NCBI GenBank assembly: GCA_025352845.1
Contig: JANXSC010000579.1
Location: 1 to 5,247 of the forward strand
Length of the DNA: 5,247 bases
Direction of reading: 5' to 3'
Origin: Opitutaceae bacterium
Lineage (GTDB): Bacteria > Verrucomicrobiota > Verrucomicrobiia > Opitutales > Opitutaceae
The notes under the pieces were generated by a model. That model made no database searches and was not told where the DNA came from. It worked only from the letters and a program-made list of their open reading frames with translations. Of this stretch, positions 1-4,884 are shown one piece after another. Both the position numbers and the translations under genes were made by a program. How positions within the stretch are numbered: the first letter of the stretch is position 1; each line of letters starts with the position of its first letter.

Positions 1-633
1 CTTCGCCGCCCGGGCGAGAAGAGACAGATAAACCGGTTCACCCTCGATCACCTCGGGCTTGGTCGCCTGCAATTCACGCACGATGCGGTCCCACTCGCCC
101 TCGGGAAACGCAAAGGGATCACTCGAGAGATTGAGGTAAACCACGCCGTCGAAATAGCGGTGGGGAAATGGGTGATCCTCGTAGGGGCAGAGGTTGCTCG
201 AACACCCGACGGGCGCGAGGACGCACTTGCGATAACCCCGGTCGGCAAACTCGCGCAGGATCGGCGACGCGCGATAGGCACGCGCGGTCTGTGCGTTCCA
301 CCAACCCTCCTCCATAATCACGGTCATCGGCGCCTGCGTGGTGCCACCGGTGCTCTCGTATTCGAATTTCTTCTCCGCCAGCCCGCGCTCGATCGCGGCG
401 TAGTCGGCGAAGAAAGACTGGTGTCCGCGCTCGACGATCTCCTTTTTCGTCAGCGCCGGAATCTCGGCGAAACACGACCACTGCAGAGGCTCCGCGTGCA
501 ACGGGAAGCGTGTTCCGTAAAGCGGACTCCGCGCGTAGATCTTGCGCACCTCCCGCTCCAAGGTTGCCGGCACGCAATCACGCAGCGCAGTGCCGAGGGA
601 TTCGGGTGGGTTGGCGAAGAGAGGCGCGGGCAT
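1..633 (-). CDS. PaaK/CapK-like adenylate-forming enzyme (phenylacetate-CoA ligase family), N-terminal part, cut by window edge
   Basis: The open frame starts at the ATG at 633 and runs without a stop to base 1, giving 211 residues of a family usually about 430-450 long, so the C-terminal half is missing from the window. Residues 94-102 read STGGTTQAP, matching the phosphate-binding loop (SSGTTG-P type) of ANL-superfamily enzymes, at the position where PaaK carries it. Residues 194-210 (EVIEGEPVYLSLLARAA) match the PaaK/CapK stretch after the first Rossmann-like half. A cluster C137, C144, C149, H154 follows the loop; its role is unknown. Family members activate a carboxylate with ATP, often before CoA transfer; the substrate here cannot be told. 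The start is forced because an in-frame TGA lies 11 codons upstream. No Shine-Dalgarno is visible; the leader is C/T-rich. A hairpin repeat cluster separates it from the Nudix gene upstream. Family is confident, substrate unknown. Confidence 0.85.
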   Translation of the reverse strand, partial: MPAPLFANPPESLGTALRDCVPATLEREVRKIYARSPLYGTRFPLHAEPLQWSCFAEIPALTKKEIVERGHQSFFADYAAIERGLAEKKFEYESTGGTTQAPMTVIMEEGWWNAQTARAYRASPILREFADRGYRKCVLAPVGCSSNLCPYEDHPFPHRYFDGVVYLNLSSDPFAFPEGEWDRIVRELQATKPEVIEGEPVYLSLLARAAK

Positions 634-698
634 TGACGGAGACGCAGGGAATAGGAGGAGTCGGCGAAGTCAAACGCGGCTCACATGACAGCGAAGGT

Positions 699-764
699 CG
701 TCTGTCTTGCAGACGCCGTGGCGCGACCACTCAAGACGGCGCGTGCAAGACACGCGCCCTACGA
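699..764. repeat. REP-like cluster of three small hairpins between the Nudix and PaaK-like genes
   Basis: Three inverted repeats sit in a row. The first has stem CGTCTG (699-704) paired with CAGACG (710-715) around the loop TCTTG. The second has GTGG (718-721) with CCAC (727-730) around CGCGA. The third has a perfect 8-bp stem, GGCGCGTG (738-745) with CACGCGCC (751-758), around CAAGA. All loops are five bases. The first and third loops are reverse complements, so these two hairpins lie in opposite orientation, as in paired REP elements. On the minus strand the third is preceded by GTAGGG, as is the hairpin at 4776-4795. No T-run follows, so a classical terminator is unlikely, although it could protect the 3' end of the Nudix message. 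Assignment to a repeat family is inference from two related copies. Confidence 0.6.
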
Positions 765-1331
765 CTTGCGCGCCCGCCAGTGTGGCTCGAAAAGCATGAG
801 CGCATTCAGCACCAGCGCGTGAAAAATCTCACCCGAGTGCGCGAGCGCAAAAACCTCCTCGACCGGTTTCGTCATCACCGCGATCTCTTCGTCGGTATCC
901 CACGCGATGTCGTGCGCGCGCACGGCGGCCTCGACGAAGACGAAATGACAGCGGTTCGACTGAATCGCCGGATTGGGCCGCACCGTGCCGATTAATTTCG
1001 CGGCCACGCCCGAGAAACCCGTCTCTTCGCGGAGCTCGCGCAGGCCCGCCGCCACCGGGTCTTCACCCGCGCGATCGATCACGCCGCCGGGAATTTCCAA
1101 GGAGAAGCCGTCGATGCCGTAGCGAAACTGTTTCACGAGCACGATGTGGTCGTCGGGCGTGAGGGCGACAACGTTCACCCAGTCGGGCGACTGCATGACG
1201 ACGAAATCGCGCTCCGTGCCGCGGCCCGGATGCCGGTAGCGCGCCCCGAGCACATCGAAGACGCGCGTCTTCAGTTTCGTGTCCTGTCCGAGTTTTTCCC
1301 AGCGCGCGGGGCCGGAATTCGGCGTTTGCAT
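759..1331 (-). CDS. Nudix hydrolase, ADP-ribose pyrophosphatase type
   Basis: This 190-residue protein has a Nudix fold. The Nudix box spans about residues 82-106, from GGVIDRAGE to RELREETGF. R98, E99, E102 and E103 are present, so the metal-binding and catalytic core looks intact. The usual G-x5-E spacing is one residue longer here (G83-x6-E90). NPAIQSNRCH (120-129), after the box, is typical of ADP-ribose/nucleotide-sugar pyrophosphatases, and the length fits that group (about 190-210). The expected reaction is hydrolysis of ADP-ribose or a similar nucleoside diphosphate-X to two phosphorylated products, in the cytoplasm; the exact substrate is unproven. The ATG at 1331 was chosen because reading further upstream enters the hairpin and LysM gene in another frame. 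GGGAGG lies about 14 bases before the start, rather far. The stop TAG falls inside a REP-like repeat. It lies 65 bases downstream of the LysM gene on the same strand, with a probable terminator between. Confidence 0.92.
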   Translation of the reverse strand: MQTPNSGPARWEKLGQDTKLKTRVFDVLGARYRHPGRGTERDFVVMQSPDWVNVVALTPDDHIVLVKQFRYGIDGFSLEIPGGVIDRAGEDPVAAGLRELREETGFSGVAAKLIGTVRPNPAIQSNRCHFVFVEAAVRAHDIAWDTDEEIAVMTKPVEEVFALAHSGEIFHALVLNALMLFEPHWRARKS

Positions 1332-1334
1332 GGT

Positions 1335-1371
1335 AAAAGAAAATGCCTCCCGGCCCGAGGCGCGAGAGGCA
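1335..1371 (-). terminator. Probable rho-independent terminator of the LysM gene
   Basis: On the minus strand, 25 bases after the LysM stop codon, TGCCTC (1371-1366) can pair with GAGGCA (1349-1344), with a GC-rich interior and then ATTTTCTTTT (1343-1334). This is the form of an intrinsic terminator. The 16-base interior may fold further (GCC/GGC). The 3' arm overlaps GGGAGG, the only Shine-Dalgarno-like sequence before the Nudix start, so the hairpin could also affect translation of that gene. Confidence 0.6.
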
Positions 1372-1396
1372 CTTTGAAAAAATTTCTGAGGAGATA

Positions 1397-1921
1397 TTAC
1401 TTTTTCGCCGGCAGCTTGAGCTTCTGACCAACCTTGAGCTTGGTCCAATCCACGCCGGGATTTACCGCCTGCAGGTCGGCTAAGGAGACGCCCGCAGTCT
1501 TTGCGATCTTCGTGCCGCCGTCCCCGGCTTTCACGATATATTCGTTGGGGCCGGCCACCGCGGCCTCGCCGCCTTTCTTTCCGTCCTTCGCGGCAACGAC
1601 CGGCTTCTTGCCCGACTCCTCGATCTTGGTCACGGTCGTAACCAGATTTCGGATAGCCTCGCTGATTTCGTTGAAGCCGCTCTGCGTCTGCTGGCGGAGC
1701 GCCTGCAGATCCTTGCTCGTCCGGTCCGCGGCGGCGGACGCGGAATTCGCCGCTCCCTCCACCGCCTCGACGCGCGCCAGCTTGTTGTCGTGGTCGGCGA
1801 GCCGGGTGTTCACCTTTGAAAGGGTGATGGCGGCGTAACCGCCGAGCAAAAGGGCGATCACGCCAACGATGATGGCGCCGACCGGTAGCATGCTGTTGTT
1901 TTCGCGAGAAATGGTGTCCAT
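1397..1921 (-). CDS. Membrane-anchored LysM-domain protein
   Basis: The protein has 174 residues. A short polar N-terminus is followed by one hydrophobic span at about residues 12-33 (VGAIIVGVIALLLGGYAAI). A polar segment with heptad-like spacing, probably coiled coil, covers about 37-103, then a Lys/Gly/Ala linker at 104-124, then a LysM domain at about 126-170, from NEYIVKAGDGG to LKVGQKLKLP. LysM domains bind N-acetylglucosamine-containing glycans such as peptidoglycan, so this is probably an inner-membrane protein reaching the wall; that role is inference. The usual GDT motif of LysM reads GDG here. The ATG at 1921 was preferred over an in-frame GTG at 1996, which would put 25 unconvincing residues before the span. 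No Shine-Dalgarno precedes it: the 15 bases before the ATG are all C or T. A hairpin terminator follows. No partner gene is evident. Confidence 0.88.
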   Translation of the reverse strand: MDTISRENNSMLPVGAIIVGVIALLLGGYAAITLSKVNTRLADHDNKLARVEAVEGAANSASAAADRTSKDLQALRQQTQSGFNEISEAIRNLVTTVTKIEESGKKPVVAAKDGKKGGEAAVAGPNEYIVKAGDGGTKIAKTAGVSLADLQAVNPGVDWTKLKVGQKLKLPAKK

Positions 1922-2102
1922 GGAGGGAGGAAGAAGTCGGCAGAAGAAAACGGTTTGGTAGGCGATGCAAGAAGAGATTGTCCACAAGGTGCTCACTTGC
2001 GGTTGCCGCCAAAAAAAAATCAGCGGTCTTCACGAACCGGTTCAGGAAGGAGACGGTCATTGACACTGCCCCGCGAAGGCCAAACCTCCCGCGTTCGTCG
2101 TT
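1922..2102. other. Divergent intergenic region between the LysM gene and tRNA-Pro
   Basis: This 181-base spacer must hold the LysM promoter (leftward) and the tRNA promoter (rightward). It contains an A9 tract (2011-2019), a perfect 10-base palindrome GAACCGGTTC (2034-2043), and a consensus TTGACA (2060-2065). For the LysM gene, TTGTGG (1987-1982, minus strand) is the only -35-like word I see, and it has no good -10 partner. The palindrome could be an operator, but nothing here ties it to a regulator. Confidence 0.4.
2060..2087 (+). promoter_or_regulatory. Possible sigma-70-type promoter for tRNA-Pro
   Basis: A perfect -35 hexamer TTGACA (2060-2065) is followed after 16 bases by AAACCT (2082-2087), a poor -10 match. 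Transcription would start near 2095, just before the tRNA at 2103. The bases after the -10 (CCCGCG) form a GC-rich discriminator, as expected for stringently controlled stable-RNA promoters. The -35 and its position are good; the -10 is weak. Confidence 0.4.
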
Positions 2103-2179
2103 CGGGGTGTAGCTTAGCCTGGTAGAGCGCCTGGTTTGGGACCAGGAGGTCGCAGGTTCGAATCCTGTCGCCCCGACCA
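2103..2179 (+). tRNA. tRNA-Pro (anticodon UGG)
   Basis: A complete 77-base cloverleaf is present. The acceptor stem CGGGGTG pairs with CGCCCCG, including one G-U pair. The D arm is GCTT/GAGC with an AGCCTGGTA loop. The anticodon stem CCTGG/CCAGG encloses the loop TTTGGGA, giving anticodon TGG with G at position 37, as usual for proline tRNAs. The T arm GCAGG/CCTGT encloses TTCGAAT. The discriminator A and the 3' CCA are encoded. It should read CCA and other CCN proline codons, depending on U34 modification. It stands alone, with no second tRNA beside it and no visible terminator before the downstream gene. Confidence 0.97.
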
Positions 2180-2214
2180 CGACCCGCCGCGCGTTGATTC
2201 CCGCAAAAGGCGGT

Positions 2215-2583
2215 ATGGACATCGCGGCGCGCCCTTGGTTGAGCCGCCTCATTCGTTTCGGTCTTCTCGCGCTCTGCGGCTATTTTGCTCTTCAGGTTGT
2301 CGCGCTCGGGCAAAACCAACCGCCATCGTTTACCGCGCATCCCGCCAGCGTTTCGGTGCTGGTCGGCGCAGCTGTCACCCTGAGCGTGACCGTCGAGGGT
2401 TCGACTCCGGTGACGCTGCAATGGCAGAAAGACAGCTCGCCAATTCCCGGTGCAACCAACGCCACTTTTACCCTCGCCGCCGCGCAGCTGATCGATCTGG
2501 CGCTCTACAATGTCGTCGCGACCAATCCATTTGGCACGGCCACGTCTTTTTCCGGATTGGTGCTGGTCTCGAAGCGCCCGTAA
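2215..2583 (+). CDS. 5' open segment of the broken gene: signal peptide plus first Ig-like domain
   Basis: Taken literally, the sequence encodes a 122-residue secreted protein ending at TAA 2581. The N-terminus has arginines (R6, R11, R14) before a hydrophobic core, then ALGQNQ, a plausible signal-peptidase site. Residues 36-118 form one Ig-like domain, from PPSFTAHPASVSVLVG to ATNPFGTATSFSGLVLV, with the core LQWQKD. A TTG at 2194 in the same frame would add seven residues but has no better ribosome site. It begins 35 bases after the tRNA and may be co-transcribed with it. A free single Ig domain ending in SKRP is possible, but the reading frame continues sensibly past the stop, so a truncated product is more likely than a designed one. 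Confidence 0.6.
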   Translation: MDIAARPWLSRLIRFGLLALCGYFALQVVALGQNQPPSFTAHPASVSVLVGAAVTLSVTVEGSTPVTLQWQKDSSPIPGATNATFTLAAAQLIDLALYNVVATNPFGTATSFSGLVLVSKRP

Positions 2584-3483
2584 TCGATCGCGTTTACACC
2601 GACGGCGACCACCACTGTGGCCGGTTCGGGCCTCACAGTGGCTGCAATCGCCAGCTCCACCCTGCCCATCACGCTCACCTTGGTCTCGGGCTCCGCCATG
2701 CTGAACGGCAACAGCCTCGTCGGCACCGGCGGCAACGCCGTCGTCCGAGCCGCGCAGAGTGGCACTGATTTCTACGCCGCCGCCGATCCGGTCGAGCGGA
2801 CGTTTGCCTTTATCGTCGGCGCGCTCTCCCCGTTCATCACCAGCCCGCCGCTCGATCAGACCGTCACGGCCGGCGCGTCCGTCACGCTGCGCGCCACTGC
2901 CATCGGCACACCGGCCCCCGCCTACCAGTGGCAGAAAAACGGCGTCGATGTCGCCGGCGCAACCTTCCCCGCGCTCACCTTCGCCGCCATCATCCTCGCC
3001 GACGCCGGTCGCTATTCCGTGACCGCGACCAATCTCGCCGGCACCGCCAGCGCCGAGGCCACGCTCACTGTGCGCGCCGCGCCCGTCATCGACACCTCCC
3101 CGGCCAGCCGCACCGTTTCCGCCGGCGACAGCGTGACGTTCACCGTCGCCGTCACGGCCTTTCCGCTGCCCACCTATCAGTGGCGGAAAAACACCACGGC
3201 CAGTCCCGGTGCCACGCGCGACACCTTCATTCTCATCAGCGCGCTCGCAACCGACGCCGGTCGCTTCGATATCGTCGCCACCAACGCCCTCGGCTCCGCC
3301 ACCAGCGCCACCGCCACCCTCTCGCTCAACACCCGCGATTTCAGCGGCGCCTACTTTGGGCGCTTCACCGGCGCGGCCGGTGATTTCGCGCTGCTGGTGC
3401 GCGCCGACCGCACGGCGGTTTTCTCGGACACGTGCCAGACCGCCAAATCGCGCTCGCAGCCCTCGATTTCCGCGTCGACTTGA
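2584..3483 (+). CDS. Middle open segment of the broken gene: beta module plus two Ig-like domains
   Basis: This is in the same frame as the 5' segment and follows directly on its TAA. It starts SIAFTPTATTTVAGSGLTVA; the first usable start codon inside is the GTG at 2617, with no ribosome site, so independent expression is doubtful. A beta-rich module with VVRAAQSGTDFYAAADPVER is followed by two tandem Ig-like domains. Each carries a YQW(Q/R)KN strand and a DAGR(Y/F)-(S/D)(V/I)-ATN strand. After NTRDFSGAYFGRF the frame is lost near 3421, and the tail from about 3424 to the TGA at 3481-3483 is out-of-frame sequence (TCQTAKSRSQPS). The true continuation is in another frame (LGHVPDRQIALAALDF at 3423 onward). 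Confidence 0.6.
   Translation, partial: SIAFTPTATTTVAGSGLTVAAIASSTLPITLTLVSGSAMLNGNSLVGTGGNAVVRAAQSGTDFYAAADPVERTFAFIVGALSPFITSPPLDQTVTAGASVTLRATAIGTPAPAYQWQKNGVDVAGATFPALTFAAIILADAGRYSVTATNLAGTASAEATLTVRAAPVIDTSPASRTVSAGDSVTFTVAVTAFPLPTYQWRKNTTASPGATRDTFILISALATDAGRFDIVATNALGSATSATATLSLNTRDFSGAYFGRFTGAAGDFALLVRADRTAVFSDTCQTAKSRSQPSISAST
2830..3330 (+). repeat. Two tandem Ig-like domain repeats
   Basis: 2830-3075 and 3079-3330 encode two adjacent copies of about 82-84 residues with matching landmarks: T(V/S)(T/S)AG-S-V-L/F, then YQW-KN, then DAGR, then ATN-(L/A)-G(T/S)A(T/S). Domain 1 at about 2320-2571 is a more diverged third copy. These are bacterial Ig-like folds without the disulphide pair, common as spacers or adhesion modules in surface proteins. 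Confidence 0.7.
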
Positions 3484-3556
3484 GCGGTAATTTTTCCCTC
3501 GGGCTCCCCTACCCTGGCCACCGCGCCGCAGACCGCCACGCTACGCGGGAACCTGA

Positions 3557-4759
3557 ATGACGAAACCGGCACGGCCACCGGGCAGTATCGCGGAACTTGG
3601 AGTCACGTTTTCCGGCCCGCGCGCGGCGTCCACCGGCGCGGCTGCGGACAGCGCGGGCTTTTATCAACTCGGCCTAGTTGGCACCGCGGCCGGGCGCGGT
3701 TTTGCGATCGTCGCCACCGACGCGCAGATTCTCGTGCTCACGACCGGTGCCCGCACCCCCGACTCAGCCCGCGGCACACTCACCGCCTTCGGCCGCCTGC
3801 TTACGACCACGGCCGCCGCCCTCGATCTCGCGTTCACATCCGGCGGAGTCGCGGGCACGCTGCGCTCAACCACCGGCGCAGTCGTAAGCCTCCTCGGCGT
3901 GACCGAAGCCCGCGCCGGCACCGAGCGCCTGATCAACCTCTCCGTGCGCAGTGTCACTGCACCGACCGCACCTCTGATCGCGGGCTTTGTCGTCTCCGGC
4001 CCCGCCGCGAAACAAGTCCTCCTCCGTGCCGCTGGACCGGCCCTCGTGCCCGCGCCGTTCAACGTCCCCAACGCCCTCGCCGACCCCGCGCTCCAACTTC
4101 TGCGCGGCAATATCGCCATCGGGCAAAACGACGACTGGAGCGTGCCCGCGGCCAACACCGCCGCGCTCACCGCGGCGACGACGCGGGCCGGGGCGTTTCC
4201 GTTTCGCGCCGGCAGCGCCGACGCCGCGCTCCTCACCAACCTCGCGGCAGGCCCCTACACCGTCATCGTCGGCGGCGGCACCGGCGTCACGCTCGCGGAA
4301 GTCTACGAGGTTTTGGAAACCACCGAAGTTGTCGGCACCCGGCGTCTCATCAACGTCTCCGCCCGCGGCCTGGTGACACCCGCCGCGCCGTTCATCGCCG
4401 GCTTCGTGATCGCTGGCATTGGGCCGCAACGCGTGCTGCTCCGCGGCGTCGGCCCCACGCTTGGCACGGCACCCTTCAACGTCGCCGGCTCGCTGCCAAA
4501 TCCCGAGCTCACGCTCTTCCGCGGCACGACCGCGATCAAGACCAACGACGACTGGTTCCGCGATCCCGATGCCACTGCGATCCGCGACACTGCCGCGCGC
4601 GTCGGTGCCTTCGCCCTCGGCACCACCAACGCCGACGCCGCAATTTTGATCTTCCTCGAGCCCGGCGCCTACAGCGTGCAGGTCAATGCCCCGGCCAACA
4701 CCGCTCCAGCGAACACCACCGGCATCGCGCTGCTGGAAATCTACGAAGCGGTGCCGTGA
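3557..4759 (+). CDS. 3' open segment of the broken gene: two tandem NDDW domains
   Basis: A 400-codon open frame begins at an ATG at 3557, but the first 14 or so residues (MTKPARPPGSIAEL) are the wrong frame of the ancestral coding sequence; true homology-like sequence starts at GVTFSGPRAAST. Residues 123-252 and 262-398 are two copies of one domain: RLIN-S-R, then (L/F)IAGFV, VLLR..GP.L, APFNV, NDDW, R.GAF, (A/S)DAA, and an EVYEV or EIYEA end. No signal peptide is present, so without the 5' part the product would not be exported by the usual route. No ribosome site is visible before 3557. It ends naturally at TGA 4757-4759 with EIYEAVP. The domain is one I associate with Verrucomicrobiota secreted proteins; its function is unknown to me. 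Confidence 0.6.
   Translation: MTKPARPPGSIAELGVTFSGPRAASTGAAADSAGFYQLGLVGTAAGRGFAIVATDAQILVLTTGARTPDSARGTLTAFGRLLTTTAAALDLAFTSGGVAGTLRSTTGAVVSLLGVTEARAGTERLINLSVRSVTAPTAPLIAGFVVSGPAAKQVLLRAAGPALVPAPFNVPNALADPALQLLRGNIAIGQNDDWSVPAANTAALTAATTRAGAFPFRAGSADAALLTNLAAGPYTVIVGGGTGVTLAEVYEVLETTEVVGTRRLINVSARGLVTPAAPFIAGFVIAGIGPQRVLLRGVGPTLGTAPFNVAGSLPNPELTLFRGTTAIKTNDDWFRDPDATAIRDTAARVGAFALGTTNADAAILIFLEPGAYSVQVNAPANTAPANTTGIALLEIYEAVP
3923..4753 (+). repeat. Duplicated ~130-residue NDDW domain
   Basis: Copy 1 spans 3923-4312 and copy 2 spans 4340-4753, joined by a nine-residue linker (TTEVVGTRR region). Shared positions in order: RLIN(L/V)S, IAGFV, VLLR, GP-L, APFNV, NDDW, GAF, DAA, P-Y-V-V, and E(V/I)YE. 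Copy 2 carries an extra Ala/Pro/Asn/Thr-rich loop (APANTAPANTTG) near its end. The duplication is visible in protein; I did not align the DNA. Confidence 0.8.
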
Positions 4760-4771
4760 GGATTCCGACCT

Positions 4772-4796
4772 GTAGGGTCTGAGCTTGCTCAGGCCT
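4772..4796 (+). repeat. GTAGGG-led hairpin downstream of the secreted protein gene, REP-like or terminator
   Basis: Eleven bases after the stop at 4759 there is a 20-base hairpin, GGTCTGAG (4776-4783) paired with CTCAGGCC (4788-4795), one G-U pair, and a CTTG tetraloop, which is an unusually stable loop. No T-run follows, so intrinsic termination is uncertain. The GTAGGG lead-in and CTTG loop match the hairpin at 738-764 read on the minus strand, although the stems differ. It lies between two convergent genes and may serve both. Confidence 0.55.
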
Positions 4797-4884
4797 GATT
4801 GCCCCGGAAGAGAACGCAGATCCCCGTTGGGTCGGGATCCGAACTTTCAACTCTCAACTGCCTCTGCCCAAGCGGAAACCCGCC

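Larger units (their letters stand above)
2215..4759 (+). pseudogene. Large secreted multi-domain Ig-like protein, broken by one nonsense codon and three frame changes
   Basis: The whole stretch reads as one ancestral protein of about 848 residues. In order: a signal peptide (first ~33 residues, hydrophobic core FGLLALCGYFALQVVALG, possible cleavage before QNQ); Ig-like domain 1 (to about 2571); a beta-rich module (2584-2829); Ig-like domains 2 (2830-3075) and 3 (3079-3330), with the YQW-K...DAGRY..TATN pattern and no cysteine pair; a DFSG-YFG module from 3337; and two NDDW domains (3923-4753). TAA at 2581-2583 stands where related proteins would plausibly carry CAA (KRP-Q-SIAF). The frame then shifts near 3421 (one base lost), near 3502 (one gained) and near 3598 (one gained); the total length, a multiple of three plus one, agrees with that sum. 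ATG 2215 follows a weak AAAGG. Such proteins are surface or secreted and of unknown function. Assembly error is the main alternative to decay. Confidence 0.75.

Noticed and set aside
160..995. Plus-strand open frames opposite the PaaK-like and Nudix genes
   Set aside because: Arginine-rich, low-complexity translations with no recognisable domain, expected as shadows in GC-rich DNA. The minus strand carries clear family motifs.
1397..1420. Similar C-terminal ends LKLPAKK (LysM protein) and LELPGKK (TPR-like protein)
   Set aside because: Only seven residues. In the LysM protein this stretch is the normal end of the domain, so I do not treat it as a shared sorting signal.
2103..2179. tRNA-Pro 3' end as an integration site for a mobile island
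   Set aside because: No integrase gene and no second copy of the tRNA 3' end elsewhere in the window.
759..2252. A single 497-residue minus-strand frame joining antisense tRNA, out-of-frame LysM sequence and the Nudix protein
   Set aside because: Only its last 190 residues look like a protein family. The rest overlaps the tRNA and a convincing LysM gene in another frame; the Nudix gene starts at 1331.
2020..2421. Minus-strand open frames across the tRNA whose translations contain phrases such as ATGFEPATSWSQTRRSTRLSYTP and RTCDLLVPNQALYQAKLHP
   Set aside because: These are antisense translations of the tRNA-Pro gene, a well-known source of false protein annotations.
3557..3598. ATG at 3557 as a true gene start for a separate 400-residue protein
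   Set aside because: The first 14 residues are a shifted reading of a sequence that makes sense in the upstream frame (ETGTATGQYRGT), there is no ribosome site, and no export signal.
3664..4429. Long minus-strand frames opposite the NDDW domains
   Set aside because: Composition is Ala/Arg/Gly/Val-rich with no motif, while the plus strand encodes two matching domain copies.
4819..4839. GATCCC (4819-4824) paired with GGGATC (4834-4839)
   Set aside because: A short stem with a nine-base loop and no T-run; likely chance in GC-rich spacer.
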